From NCBI GenBank assembly GCA_964407855.1, contig CAYOXI010000004.1, positions 8,177 to 72,176 of the forward strand: 64,000 nucleotides of DNA, written 5' to 3'. A model generated the notes under the pieces. It searched no databases. It saw only the letters and a program-made list of their open reading frames with translations, and was not told the DNA's origin. Positions 1 through 8,178 of this stretch are shown here, in pieces (within the stretch, counting starts at the first letter, position 1; every line of letters begins with the position of its first letter). The stretch is from SHZI01 sp964407855 (GTDB lineage: Bacteria; Pseudomonadota; Gammaproteobacteria; Steroidobacterales; GCA-2729495). Both the position numbers and the translations under genes were made by a program.

Positions 1-197
1 CGCCTGAAGAGCGTCAGGCTGCTGTGGAGAAGCTGCAGAAGCTGCCGCGGGACTCGAGTCCAAGCCGCGTGCGCAACCGCTGCCAGATTACCGGCCGCTC
101 GCGTGGTTACTACCAGAAGTTTGGCCTGTCACGCACCAAGCTTCGGGAACTGACCCTGGCAGGCAACATTCCGGGTATCAGCAAGGCCAGCTGGTAG
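1..197 (+). CDS. rpsN: 30S ribosomal protein S14, 3' part
   Basis: Only the last 64 codons are present; the 5' end lies before the window. The frame reads from base 3 to the TAG stop and contains the S14 core RDSSPSRVRNRCQITGRSRG and the C-terminal ending GISKASW typical of bacterial S14. S14 binds the 16S rRNA 3' domain in the head of the 30S subunit. The lone Cys in place of two CxxC pairs marks the zinc-independent (C-) form. It is followed 44 bases later by rpsH, as in the spc operon. Confidence 0.97.
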   Translation, partial: PEERQAAVEKLQKLPRDSSPSRVRNRCQITGRSRGYYQKFGLSRTKLRELTLAGNIPGISKASW

Positions 198-241
198 CTG
201 CAAGACGCCCAACAACGACCGCTGAACGAGCACATCAAACC

Positions 242-640
242 ATGAGTCTCTCCGACCCCATCGCTGACATGCTGACGCGTATCCGGAACGGCCAGAAGGT
301 GGCCCTGCCGCGCGTCTCTATGCCCTCGTCAACGCAGAAGGAGGCAATTGCCAAAGTCCTGCAGAGCGAGGGCTACATCGCCGGATATCGGATCGAGGAC
401 GTGGGCAACAACAAGCACGAGCTGACCATCGAACTGAAGTACTTCGATGGGCGCCCCGTCATCGACGAGATCCGGCGGGTGAGCCGGTCTGGCCTGCGGA
501 TCTTCCGCGGCAAGGGCGCCCTGCCCAAGATCCAGGGCGGTCTCGGCATTGCCATCATCTCTACGTCGGCCGGGGTCATGAGTGACCGCGAAGCCCGGAC
601 TTCCGGGCACGGTGGCGAGGTCCTCTGCATCGTTTCCTGA
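242..640 (+). CDS. rpsH: 30S ribosomal protein S8
   Basis: 132 residues, close to the 130 of E. coli. It opens MSLSDPIADMLTRIRNGQ and ends with the conserved GGEVLCIVS motif that contacts 16S rRNA helix 21. S8 nucleates the central domain of the 30S subunit and, in enterobacteria, represses the spc operon by binding near the rplE start, which lies outside this window. It sits between rpsN and rplF. Confidence 0.98.
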   Translation: MSLSDPIADMLTRIRNGQKVALPRVSMPSSTQKEAIAKVLQSEGYIAGYRIEDVGNNKHELTIELKYFDGRPVIDEIRRVSRSGLRIFRGKGALPKIQGGLGIAIISTSAGVMSDREARTSGHGGEVLCIVS

Positions 641-664
641 TGCAGATTTAAGGAAAGAACGCGG

Positions 665-1198
665 ATGTCGAGAGTTGCAAAAGTTCCCGTGCCCCTGCCG
701 AAGGGCGTCGAGGTGACCCAGGCCGGGACTACCCTGCGGGTGAAAGGTCCCAAGGGCGAGTTGAGCCTCGCCCTCAATCCCGAGGTCGAGGTTCGGGTCG
801 CCGATGGGCTTGCCCAGGTGACCAGCCGCTCGCAGGCCCAGAGCTCCCGCGCCCAGGCCGGTACCGCCCGTGCCCTGCTGAGCAACATGGTGAACGGTGT
901 CGCGAAGGGCTTTGAGCGCAAGCTCGAACTCGTTGGCGTCGGCTATCGGGCCCAGGCCCAGGGCAGGAAGCTGAACCTGACGCTTGGGTTCTCCCATCCG
1001 GTGGTCTTTGCGGTGCCGGAAGGGATCACGATCGATACGCCCTCCCAGACCGAGATCGTCATCAAGGGTATCGACAAGCACAGCGTCGGCCAGGTGGCCG
1101 CCAACATTCGCCGTTACCGCCCCCCGGAGCCCTACAAGGGCAAGGGTGTGCGCTACTCCGGTGAGAAAGTCGTGATCAAGGAGGCGAAGAAGAAGTAA
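665..1198 (+). CDS. rplF: 50S ribosomal protein L6
   Basis: 177 residues, the usual length. It starts MSRVAKVPVPLPKGVEV and has the C-terminal signature PPEPYKGKGVRYSGE that contacts 23S rRNA near the sarcin-ricin loop and the factor-binding site. The two L6 repeats are both complete. The gene lies 24 bases after rpsH; AAGGAA about 10 bases before the ATG can serve as ribosome binding site. Confidence 0.98.
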   Translation: MSRVAKVPVPLPKGVEVTQAGTTLRVKGPKGELSLALNPEVEVRVADGLAQVTSRSQAQSSRAQAGTARALLSNMVNGVAKGFERKLELVGVGYRAQAQGRKLNLTLGFSHPVVFAVPEGITIDTPSQTEIVIKGIDKHSVGQVAANIRRYRPPEPYKGKGVRYSGEKVVIKEAKKK

Positions 1199-1242
1199 CG
1201 GTGTGCCGGCTGCAGATCCGGACCCCAGGCTTCAGAACCGCT

Positions 1243-1596
1243 ATGGACAAGAAAACAAGCAGATTGCGTCGTGCCCGGAAAGTCCGGTCCAAGATCCGCC
1301 AGCTGGCGGTGGCCCGCCTCACGGTGCACCGCACACCCCGTCATATCTACGCCCAGGTCATCGGGCCCGATGGCGGTACCGTCCTCGCTGCCGCGTCCAC
1401 CTTGCAGAAGGCTGTGCGTGAGGCCCTGGAGGGTACGGGCAATATTGCCGCGGCAGCCGTGGTTGGGCGGGCAATTGCGGACAAGGCGAAGGCGGCCGGC
1501 GTCACCCAGGTGGCATTCGACCGGTCGGGTTTTCAGTATCACGGGCGGGTCAAGGCCCTGGCTGAAGCTGCGCGTGAAAACGGCTTGGAGTTCTGA
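1243..1596 (+). CDS. rplR: 50S ribosomal protein L18
   Basis: From this ATG the product is 117 residues, exactly the E. coli length, starting MDKKTSRLRRARKVRSKIRQ. The open frame extends 14 codons upstream to a GTG at 1201, but that stretch lacks family similarity, so I chose the internal ATG. L18 binds 5S rRNA in the central protuberance. The C-terminal FDRSGFQYHGRVKALAEAAR is a typical L18 signature. Followed by rpsE with a 2-base gap. Confidence 0.96.
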   Translation: MDKKTSRLRRARKVRSKIRQLAVARLTVHRTPRHIYAQVIGPDGGTVLAAASTLQKAVREALEGTGNIAAAAVVGRAIADKAKAAGVTQVAFDRSGFQYHGRVKALAEAARENGLEF

Positions 1597-1598
1597 CA

Positions 1599-2123
1599 GT
1601 GGCACGAAGACAGGATGGAATGAAGCCCGACCGCTCCACAGAAGGTGACGATTACCTTGAGAAGCTGGTCTCCGTAAACCGGGTCGCGAAGGTCGTCAAG
1701 GGTGGTCGGCAGTTCGGCTTTACCGCACTGACGGTTGTCGGTGATGGCAAGGGCAAGGTCGGCTTTGGTTACGGCAAGGCCCGGGAAGTTCCCGCGGCTA
1801 TCCAGAAGGCCATGCAGGCCGCCCGGCGGAACCTGCAGTCCATTCCGCTGCAGAAGGACACACTGTTCTACGCACGGGCGGGCAGCCACGGGGCGACGCG
1901 GGTCTACATGCAGCCCGCTGCGGACGGCACCGGCATTATTGCCGGGGGCGCGATGCGAGCTGTCTTTGAGTGTGCCGGCGTGCGCAACGTACTTGCCAAG
2001 AGTTATGGATCCCGCAATCCGATCAACGTGGTGCGGGCAACGATGAACGCGCTGGGTGAGATGCGCTCCCCGGACGCCATTGCCGCCAAGCGTGGCAAGT
2101 CCCTGGCGGATCTCGTCGGCTAG
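1599..2123 (+). CDS. rpsE: 30S ribosomal protein S5
   Basis: 174 residues from a GTG placed 2 bases after the rplR stop; an ATG at 1620 would give 167 residues, nearer the 166 of E. coli, so the start is not settled. The protein has the double-stranded-RNA-binding-like S5 domain (VNRVAKVVKGGRQFGF, about residues 25-40) and the C-terminal block TGIIAGGAMRAVFECAGV. S5 lies at the mRNA entry side of the 30S subunit and affects decoding fidelity. Confidence 0.97.
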   Translation: MARRQDGMKPDRSTEGDDYLEKLVSVNRVAKVVKGGRQFGFTALTVVGDGKGKVGFGYGKAREVPAAIQKAMQAARRNLQSIPLQKDTLFYARAGSHGATRVYMQPAADGTGIIAGGAMRAVFECAGVRNVLAKSYGSRNPINVVRATMNALGEMRSPDAIAAKRGKSLADLVG

Positions 2124-2151
2124 CCGGCGACCTGATTGAAGTGGTGCAGTG

Positions 2152-2367
2152 ATGGCAAAGACGAGCAAGGCAACAGCCGGCGGCAATCCGCAGCAGCTGA
2201 AGCTCACCCTGGTCAAGAGCAAGTTTGGCCGGCTGGAAAGCCACAAGGCCTGCGTTCAGGGCCTCGGGCTGCGGCGCATGCACCATAGTGTGGTTGTGGC
2301 GGACACCCCGGAGAACCGGGGCATGATCAACCGCGTCGCGTACATGCTGCGCGTGGAGCGGGCCTGA
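2152..2367 (+). CDS. rpmD: 50S ribosomal protein L30
   Basis: 71 residues from the ATG; the preceding in-frame GTG would add one residue. E. coli L30 has 59, so about 12 residues (AKTSKATAGGNP) form an N-terminal extension before the L30 core LKLTLVKSKFGRLESHKAC. L30 lies on the solvent side of the 50S subunit. It is placed between rpsE and rplO as in the standard spc operon. Confidence 0.95.
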   Translation: MAKTSKATAGGNPQQLKLTLVKSKFGRLESHKACVQGLGLRRMHHSVVVADTPENRGMINRVAYMLRVERA

Positions 2368-2371
2368 GGAT

Positions 2372-2806
2372 ATGCCAATGAAACTCAACACCATGAAGCC
2401 CGGCTCGCGAAAGACGCGCAAGCGCGTGGGGCGCGGCAGTTCAGCTGGTCAGGGCAAGACCTGTGGCAAGGGCCACAAGGGACAGCGGGCACGGGCTGGC
2501 GGCTATCACAAGGTGGGCTTTGAAGGCGGTCAGATGCCGATCCAGAGGCGCCTGCCCAAGATCGGCTTTGTGTCGCATCTCCAGGCTGCCACCGCCGAAG
2601 TGCGCTTGCACGAGCTGCTGCTCGTGAAGGGTGACCAGATCGACCTGGCCGGGCTCAAGGCAGCCGGCATCATCGGACGTGATGTGGAGAAGGCCAAGGT
2701 CATTGCCTCGGGCAAGCTGGACCGGGCCGTCAAACTCAAGGGCGTACGGGTGACACCGGGCGCACGGGCGGCCATCGAGGCTGCCGGCGGCAGTATCGAA
2801 GACTGA
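2372..2806 (+). CDS. rplO: 50S ribosomal protein L15
   Basis: 144 residues, the same as E. coli. GAGGA ends just before the start, which lies 4 bases after the rpmD stop; a second ATG two codons on (MKLNTMKPGSRK) matches most L15 N-termini slightly better. The glycine- and basic-rich N-terminus GRGSSAGQGKTCGKGHKGQ and the core FEGGQMPIQRRLPKIGF are diagnostic. L15 binds 23S rRNA late in 50S assembly. Confidence 0.97.
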   Translation: MPMKLNTMKPGSRKTRKRVGRGSSAGQGKTCGKGHKGQRARAGGYHKVGFEGGQMPIQRRLPKIGFVSHLQAATAEVRLHELLLVKGDQIDLAGLKAAGIIGRDVEKAKVIASGKLDRAVKLKGVRVTPGARAAIEAAGGSIED

Positions 2807-2840
2807 AGCGGGCAGCAGGTCAGGACAGGACAGAACGATC

Positions 2841-4184
2841 GTGGCGAAGGGTGGAATGGCAAATCCGGCGGTAGCCCTTGGCGAAGCTTCGCGCTTCGCT
2901 GACCTCCGTCAGCGCCTGTTCTTCCTGATCGGGGCTCTCATTGTCTACCGCATCGGAACCTTCATTCCGGTGCCCGGCATTGATCCCCAGGCACTCGAGC
3001 AGTTCTTCGCCCAGCAGTCCGGAACCATCCTGGCAATGTTCAACATGTTCTCGGGCGGTGCCCTGGAGCGCCTGAGCATCTTTGCCCTGGGTGTCATGCC
3101 CTACATCTCGGCCTCCATCATCGCGCAGATGGCCGGCGTCGTGATTCCCCAGCTGGCCCAGCTCCGGAAAGAAGGTGAGGCCGGTCGCCGGAAGCTTACG
3201 GAGTACACCCGCTACGGCACTGTCGGCCTGGCTGCGGTGCAGTCCCTGGGGGCCGCATACGCCCTGCAGAACCAGGGCCTCGTGATCAGCCCCGGCCCGA
3301 GCTTCATCTTTACCGCCGTGATCACGCTGGTCGCCGGGACGATCTTCCTGATGTGGCTGGGTGAGCAGATCACCGAACGGGGCATCGGCAACGGTATCTC
3401 GATCATCATTCTCGCCAGCATCATTTCCGGTCTCCCCGCAGCAATCGGTGGAACTCTTGAACTCATCAACACCGGTGAGATGAACCCGGCTATTGGCCTG
3501 GTCCTGATGCTGCTGATCATCGGGGTTACCGCCTTCGTGGTGTTCATGGAGCGGGGGCAGCGACGGATTACCGTAAACTATGCCCGCCGCCAGCAGGGGC
3601 GCCGCGTGTATGCGGGCCAGTCGAGCCATCTGCCGTTCAAGATCAACATGGCCGGCGTGATCCCGCCGATCTTCGCCTCCAGCATCATCCTGTTTCCGGC
3701 AACCATAGCCGGCTGGTTTGGCACCAACGAGGGTTTCGGCTGGCTGCAGGATATTTCCGCGCAACTATCACCCGGACAGCCAATCTACATACTCCTGTAC
3801 GCGAGCCTTATCATCTTCTTCTGCTTCTTTTACACGGCACTGGTGTTCAACTCCCGGGAGACGTCGGACAACCTGAAGAAGAGTGGCGCCTTCATCCCGG
3901 GAATTCGTCCAGGCCAGCAGACTGGCGAGTACATCGACAAGGTGCTGACGAGACTGACCTTCTGGGGTGGTATCTACATCACGGCCGTATGCCTTCTTCC
4001 GGAATTCATGATCTTGTACTGGCGCGTGCCCTTCTACTTCGGTGGCACGTCGCTGTTGATTATTGTTGTCGTCACTATGGACTTCATGGCGCAGTTGCAG
4101 GCCCACATGATGTCCCATCAGTACGACAGCCTGCTGAAGAAGGCCAACTTTGGCGGTTACGGACGGTCGGGCCAGCTCCGCTAG
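2841..4184 (+). CDS. secY: Preprotein translocase subunit SecY
   Basis: 447 residues (E. coli 443) with ten predicted membrane helices; GTG start preceded by AGGACAGGACAG. It forms the protein-conducting channel with SecE and SecG, which are not in this window. Family motifs include IPVPGIDPQAL in the first periplasmic part, the lateral gate helix ALGVMPYISASIIAQ and the cytoplasmic loop near residue 355 GIRPGQQTGEYID. It closes the spc operon with rpmJ, as in most Proteobacteria. Confidence 0.98.
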   Translation: MAKGGMANPAVALGEASRFADLRQRLFFLIGALIVYRIGTFIPVPGIDPQALEQFFAQQSGTILAMFNMFSGGALERLSIFALGVMPYISASIIAQMAGVVIPQLAQLRKEGEAGRRKLTEYTRYGTVGLAAVQSLGAAYALQNQGLVISPGPSFIFTAVITLVAGTIFLMWLGEQITERGIGNGISIIILASIISGLPAAIGGTLELINTGEMNPAIGLVLMLLIIGVTAFVVFMERGQRRITVNYARRQQGRRVYAGQSSHLPFKINMAGVIPPIFASSIILFPATIAGWFGTNEGFGWLQDISAQLSPGQPIYILLYASLIIFFCFFYTALVFNSRETSDNLKKSGAFIPGIRPGQQTGEYIDKVLTRLTFWGGIYITAVCLLPEFMILYWRVPFYFGGTSLLIIVVVTMDFMAQLQAHMMSHQYDSLLKKANFGGYGRSGQLR

Positions 4185-4210
4185 GGGTGGTCGACAGGAG
4201 TCGAGGGACA

Positions 4211-4324
4211 ATGAAAGTCAGGACATCAGTCAAGAAGATCTGCAGGAACTGCAAGATCATTCGTCGTAATGGCGTTGTGCGCGTGATCTGTACAGATCCC
4301 CGGCACAAGCAGCGTCAGGGTTAA
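4211..4324 (+). CDS. rpmJ: 50S ribosomal protein L36
   Basis: 37 residues, starting MKVRTSVKKICRNCKIIRRN and ending CTDPRHKQRQG. The zinc-binding set C-x2-C with a later C and H is present, so this is the zinc-containing (C+) form. GAGGGA lies just upstream. It sits between secY and rpsM, its normal place. L36 is among the last proteins to join the 50S subunit. Confidence 0.97.
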   Translation: MKVRTSVKKICRNCKIIRRNGVVRVICTDPRHKQRQG

Positions 4325-4338
4325 TGGAGTCGAGCTGA

Positions 4339-4695
4339 ATGGCACGTATTGCTGGCATAAACATTCCGCCGAACAAGCACGTCGGCATCGCGTTGACGCA
4401 CATTTTCGGCGTGGGACGGAATCGCGCACTTACGGTCTGCGAAGAAGCGAGAATCCAGCCGAATGTGAAGGTTCGGGATCTGAGTGAGCCTGAGGTGGAG
4501 CGTATCCGGGCCGTGATCGCGCGCTTCCCGGTCGAGGGTGACCTGCGCCGGGAAGTCTCCATGAGCATCAAGCGACTGATGGACCTCGGCTGCTATCGGG
4601 GCATCCGGCATCGCAAGGGCCTGCCCATGAGGGGCCAGCGTACCCGGACCAACGCCCGTACCCGCAAGGGACCGCGGCGTCCGATTCGCAAGTAA
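4339..4695 (+). CDS. rpsM: 30S ribosomal protein S13
   Basis: 118 residues, as in E. coli. It begins MARIAGINIPPNKHVGIALT and has the helix-two-turn-helix block and basic C-terminal tail RTRTNARTRKGPRRPIRK that reaches toward the P-site tRNA. S13 forms inter-subunit bridges in the 30S head. It is the first gene of the alpha operon; the short gap after rpmJ suggests read-through from the spc operon. Confidence 0.98.
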   Translation: MARIAGINIPPNKHVGIALTHIFGVGRNRALTVCEEARIQPNVKVRDLSEPEVERIRAVIARFPVEGDLRREVSMSIKRLMDLGCYRGIRHRKGLPMRGQRTRTNARTRKGPRRPIRK

Positions 4696-4724
4696 GCTAC
4701 CCAACCAGGTAAAGAGAAGACGCA

Positions 4725-5165
4725 ATGGCACAAGATCCCGCAGCTCCCGCAGCTCCCGCAGCTCCCGCCTCCGCGGCCGTTGCTGGTGCCGACAAGGGCC
4801 GCAAGAAGTCCAAGCGGCACGTGGTCGAGGGCATTGCCCACGTGTATTCCACGTTCAACAACACGATCGTGACGATCACGGATCGGCAGGGCAATACGCT
4901 GAGCTGGGCGACGGCTGGCAGCTGCGGTTTCAAGGGTTCCCGCAAGAGCACCCCCTTTGCTGCCCAGGTGGCGGCTGAGCGGGCGGGCCAGGCAGCCCTG
5001 GAGTACGGCCTGAAGGCCCTTGAGGTCTTTGTCAGCGGCCCCGGCCCCGGCCGGGAATCGGCAGTCCGTTCCCTGAACTCGGTTGGCTTCCGGATCAGCA
5101 ACATCGAAGACATTACGCCGATCCCGCACAACGGTTGTCGCCCACCCAAGAAGCGTCGCGTCTGA
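4725..5165 (+). CDS. rpsK: 30S ribosomal protein S11 with Ala/Pro-rich N-terminus
   Basis: 146 residues against 129 in E. coli. The first 25 or so residues are a low-complexity PAAPAAPAAP run encoded by a 9-base tandem repeat; the S11 core begins around KRHVVEGIAHVYSTFNNTIV and ends SNIEDITPIPHNGCRPPKKR. S11 lines the platform near the mRNA exit and the E site. The C-terminal core is fully conserved, so the extension should not block function. An internal ATG that would skip the repeat is not present, supporting translation of the extension. Confidence 0.96.
   Translation: MAQDPAAPAAPAAPASAAVAGADKGRKKSKRHVVEGIAHVYSTFNNTIVTITDRQGNTLSWATAGSCGFKGSRKSTPFAAQVAAERAGQAALEYGLKALEVFVSGPGPGRESAVRSLNSVGFRISNIEDITPIPHNGCRPPKKRRV
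4737..4768 (+). repeat. 9-base tandem repeat in rpsK
   Basis: About 3.5 copies of the unit CCCGCAGCT in tandem. The unit keeps the reading frame and encodes Pro-Ala-Ala. Such a repeat can change copy number by slippage without shifting frame, so the length of the S11 N-terminus may vary between strains. Confidence 0.9.
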
Positions 5166-5192
5166 AGACGCGCTGAAGGACTGATCAGACCC

Positions 5193-5816
5193 ATGGCCAG
5201 ATATCGCGGACCAACCTGCAAGCTCGCCCGACGGGAAGGTACCGACCTTTTCCTGAAGAGCGGCGTCAAGCCACTCGAATCCAAGTGCAAACTGGAGACT
5301 CCACCGGGTACCCAGCAGGGTGCGCGCAAGGGGCGCCTGTCGGACTATGGTCTGCAGTTGCGGGAAAAGCAGAAGCTCCGCCGGATGTACGGTGTGCTCG
5401 AGCGGCAGTTCCGGCTGGCGTACCAGAAAGCTGCACGGATGAAGGGCTCAACCGGTGAGAATCTCCTCAAGCTGCTTGAGGGCCGCCTGGACAACATCGT
5501 GTACCGCATGGGATTTGCGGGTACCCGGGCTGAGGCCCGCCAGCTTGTGAGCCACTGCTCGATCCGGGTGAACGGCAAGGTCGTGAATATCCCTTCATAT
5601 CAGGTGGCCGCCGGTGACAAGATCGAGGTCACTGAACGGGCCCGGTCCCAGTCACGAATCAAGAACGCCATCTCCATGGCAAGCCAGGTCGGCTTTCCTG
5701 AGTGGGTGGAGGTCGACGAACAGAACCTGGCTGGCACGTTGAAGAACCTGCCGGCACGGGACGACATCCTGCCCGACGTCAATGAGAACCTTGTCGTCGA
5801 GCTTTATTCGAAGTAA
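5193..5816 (+). CDS. rpsD: 30S ribosomal protein S4
   Basis: 207 residues (E. coli 206), starting MARYRGPTCKLARREGTDLF. It has the S4 RNA-binding domain around residues 95-160 (LDNIVYRMGFAGTRAEARQL, followed by the VNGKVVNIPSYQV strand). S4 is a primary binder of the 16S 5' domain and, in E. coli, the translational repressor of the alpha operon. The gene is followed by rpoA, the conserved order. Confidence 0.98.
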   Translation: MARYRGPTCKLARREGTDLFLKSGVKPLESKCKLETPPGTQQGARKGRLSDYGLQLREKQKLRRMYGVLERQFRLAYQKAARMKGSTGENLLKLLEGRLDNIVYRMGFAGTRAEARQLVSHCSIRVNGKVVNIPSYQVAAGDKIEVTERARSQSRIKNAISMASQVGFPEWVEVDEQNLAGTLKNLPARDDILPDVNENLVVELYSK

Positions 5817-5850
5817 TCCAGGTCTGGTCACTATAGGAGGCCTGTCAGAA

Positions 5851-6852
5851 ATGCAGCCATCCATCAGCGAATTTCTCAAGCCGCGCAATGTTCGGGTTCA
5901 GGCAGAACCTGGTAATCGGGCGCGAATCGTCATCGAGCCGCTGGAGCGGGGCTTCGGCCATACGCTGGGCAACGCCCTGCGCCGTGTGCTGCTGTCGAGC
6001 ATGCCCGGGGCTTCCATCGTCGAGGCAGCCATCGAAGGCGTACTCCACGAGTACACCAGCATCGAGGGTGTGCAGGAGGATGTGGTCGAGATTCTCCTGA
6101 ATCTCAAGGGTGTCGCGATTCGCATGCATTCCCGTGACCAGGTGGAGCTGACCCTGAATCGCAAGGGGCCGGGACCTGTCACTGCGGGCGACATTGCCAC
6201 GGATCACGACATCGAGGTCGTGAACCCGAAGCACGTGATTGCGAACCTGACCAGCAGTGGCGAGCTGAAGATGATCCTCACCGTGGAGCGCGGACGGGGC
6301 TACAGAGCCGCCACCCAGCTGGTCGATCCCGATGAGCAGGGCGCGACAATTGGCCGGCTACGGCTGGACGCGTCCTTCAGCCCGATCCGCCGGGTGACCT
6401 ACACGGTCGAGTCGGCCCGCGTCGAGCAGCGCACCGACCTCGACAAGCTGGTTCTTGACGTGGAAACGAACGGCACCATTGATCCCGAGGATGCCATCCG
6501 GCGGGCCGGTACCATCCTTAAGGACCAGCTGGACGTCTTCCTTGAACTGCGCGGCCAGGACGAAGCCACGACCGCCCAGCCTGACCAGCAGATCGAGCCC
6601 ATTCTCCTGCGTCCGGTGGATGAGCTTGAACTGACAGTGCGCTCAGCCAACTGCCTCAAGGCGGAGAACATCAACTACATCGGTGACCTGGTCCAGCGCA
6701 CGGAAGTCGAGCTGCTGCGTACGCCCAACCTTGGCAAGAAATCACTGACCGAGATCAAGGAAGTACTGGAAAGCCACGGCCTGTCCCTGGGGATGCGCAT
6801 CGAGAACTGGCCCCCTGTCGGGCTTGCCAAGCACGATGACAAAGCGGCCTGA
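5851..6852 (+). CDS. rpoA: DNA-directed RNA polymerase subunit alpha
   Basis: 333 residues from the ATG preceded by AGGAGG; the open frame extends 69 bases upstream into rpsD, but this start matches the usual N-terminus (MQPSISEFLKPRNVRV). The N-terminal domain (1-235) has the dimerisation motif GFGHTLGNALRRVLLSSMPG. The C-terminal domain (about 250-333) has LELTVRSANCLKAENI and TPNLGKKSLTEIKEVL, the helices that contact UP elements and activators such as CRP, which is also encoded in this window. Confidence 0.98.
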   Translation: MQPSISEFLKPRNVRVQAEPGNRARIVIEPLERGFGHTLGNALRRVLLSSMPGASIVEAAIEGVLHEYTSIEGVQEDVVEILLNLKGVAIRMHSRDQVELTLNRKGPGPVTAGDIATDHDIEVVNPKHVIANLTSSGELKMILTVERGRGYRAATQLVDPDEQGATIGRLRLDASFSPIRRVTYTVESARVEQRTDLDKLVLDVETNGTIDPEDAIRRAGTILKDQLDVFLELRGQDEATTAQPDQQIEPILLRPVDELELTVRSANCLKAENINYIGDLVQRTEVELLRTPNLGKKSLTEIKEVLESHGLSLGMRIENWPPVGLAKHDDKAA

Positions 6853-6888
6853 TGTCGGGCCTGAACTGACTGATCGGATTTACCCGCA

Positions 6889-7383
6889 ATGATGCACCGC
6901 AAGGCCGGCCGAGCCCTCGGCAGAAAGAGCAGTCACCGGACGGCCATGTACCGCAACATGGCTGCGTCGCTGATCCGCGAAGAGATGATCCGGACGACGG
7001 TGCCCAAGGCAAAGGAGTTGCGCCGGGTTCTTGAGCCGTTGATCACGCTTGCCAAGGAGGACGGCGTTTCCAAGCGCAGGCTGGCCTTCGACCGGCTGCG
7101 TGATCGCCCTGCAGTTACCAAGCTGTTCAACGATCTGGGGCCCCGCTTCAGGGCGCGTCCGGGTGGCTACCTGCGCATCCTCAAGAACGGCTTCCGGCCT
7201 GGCGATGCCGCTCCAATGGCCGTGGTGATGCTGACTGAAAAGCCCGTCAAGGCTGAAGCGACGGCCGAAGTGCCCGAAAAGGCAGCCAGGGCGAAGGCCG
7301 GCAAGTCCAAGTCCCAGCCCAAGGCCGCGACTGGCAAATCAGCGGCCAAGAAGCCCCGCGCGAAAAAGGCTGCTGCCGGCTGA
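6889..7383 (+). CDS. rplQ: 50S ribosomal protein L17 with Lys/Ala-rich tail
   Basis: 164 residues against 127 in E. coli. The core (about 1-117) starts HRKAGRALGRKSSHRTAMYR and ends YLRILKNGFRPGDAAPMAVV. The last 45 residues are a low-complexity Lys/Ala/Pro tail. Two consecutive ATG codons are possible starts. L17 lies near the tunnel exit of the 50S subunit. It ends the alpha operon and converges with the next gene 21 bases later; no U-tract terminator is visible. Confidence 0.97.
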   Translation: MMHRKAGRALGRKSSHRTAMYRNMAASLIREEMIRTTVPKAKELRRVLEPLITLAKEDGVSKRRLAFDRLRDRPAVTKLFNDLGPRFRARPGGYLRILKNGFRPGDAAPMAVVMLTEKPVKAEATAEVPEKAARAKAGKSKSQPKAATGKSAAKKPRAKKAAAG

Positions 7384-7404
7384 TCCGCCCCTGCGTAACA
7401 TCCG

Positions 7405-8169
7405 TCACCCTGGCCCGGCGCTGAAGCCGGCCCGGAACCGGCTGTAATGCCAGGCCCAGGCGACAAGGGCGTAGTTTGCAACCAGTAGCAGGCAGAAATT
7501 CCACTCGATGATGTTCTGGAACCGGTGTTTGTCCGGTCGCCAGTCCACTGGCATCAGATGCATGATCGGGATGCTGCTGAGGCCGGCAACCAGTAGCGCG
7601 AGTGCGATCGCCTTCAGTATCTTCACCAGGCCCGCCGGCAGGCGCCGGTCCGACGGATCCAGTGTTGCCAGCCGGGAGATCAGCAGCAGCTGGGCCAGAT
7701 AGCTTGCACCGAAGAACACGGTGACGCCGAAGCGTCGCATCAGGTTGTAGAAGTCACCCCGGTTGCCCAGAAACACGGTGTATAGCACCAGGAACAGGGC
7801 AGCAACGATCCCGACGGCAACCATTATCCGGGCCGCCCGACTGTCCTCATCTCCCAGCGTCAACAGCCACCGGCGGCATAGCCACCAGAAGACGGCAATC
7901 AGTACAGCCGAGGGAATCATTCCAGCCTTGAACAGGAAGTACGCCGCCCCGTACCGACCGGCGGAGCTGACTGAGGTGCAGCCTTCCAGATAGCGCACGC
8001 ACAGCGGGATCAGTCCCGTGAACGCGGATAACGAATAAGAGGCGTGTACCGTGACGAAAGGGAGGAGGGCCGCGGCGGCACCCGGCAACGCCAGCGAAGT
8101 GCCGTAGCGATGAACCGCCGGGCTCGCGGGCGAAGGTGCACTCATCGTCAGAGTCGCTGAACCTGGCAC
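7405..8169 (-). CDS. Frag1/DRAM/Sfk1-like membrane protein (tentative)
   Basis: 254 residues with about six hydrophobic segments. The arrangement (first helix, a loop with CTSVSSAGRYGAAYFLFKAG, then paired helices and a late IEWNFCLLLV segment) resembles the Frag1/DRAM/Sfk1 family (PF10277), whose bacterial members have no known function. The start is uncertain: ATG at 8169 is only 9 bases after the upstream stop, and an ATG at 8145 (MSAPSPASP) is equally possible; neither has a clear ribosome binding site. It is the third gene of a minus-strand set after an RND pump and adaptor. Confidence 0.6.
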   Translation of the reverse strand: MPGSATLTMSAPSPASPAVHRYGTSLALPGAAAALLPFVTVHASYSLSAFTGLIPLCVRYLEGCTSVSSAGRYGAAYFLFKAGMIPSAVLIAVFWWLCRRWLLTLGDEDSRAARIMVAVGIVAALFLVLYTVFLGNRGDFYNLMRRFGVTVFFGASYLAQLLLISRLATLDPSDRRLPAGLVKILKAIALALLVAGLSSIPIMHLMPVDWRPDKHRFQNIIEWNFCLLLVANYALVAWAWHYSRFRAGFSAGPG

Positions 8170-8178
8170 ACCGGGGCG

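Noticed and set aside
4737..4768. Short direct repeats as a CRISPR-like array
   Set aside because: Units are 9 bases, contiguous without spacers, and in frame within rpsK.
7400..7450. GC-rich hairpin near the rplQ end as a terminator
   Set aside because: GGCC-rich inverted repeat exists but no T-tract follows on either strand, and it is within the convergent gene.
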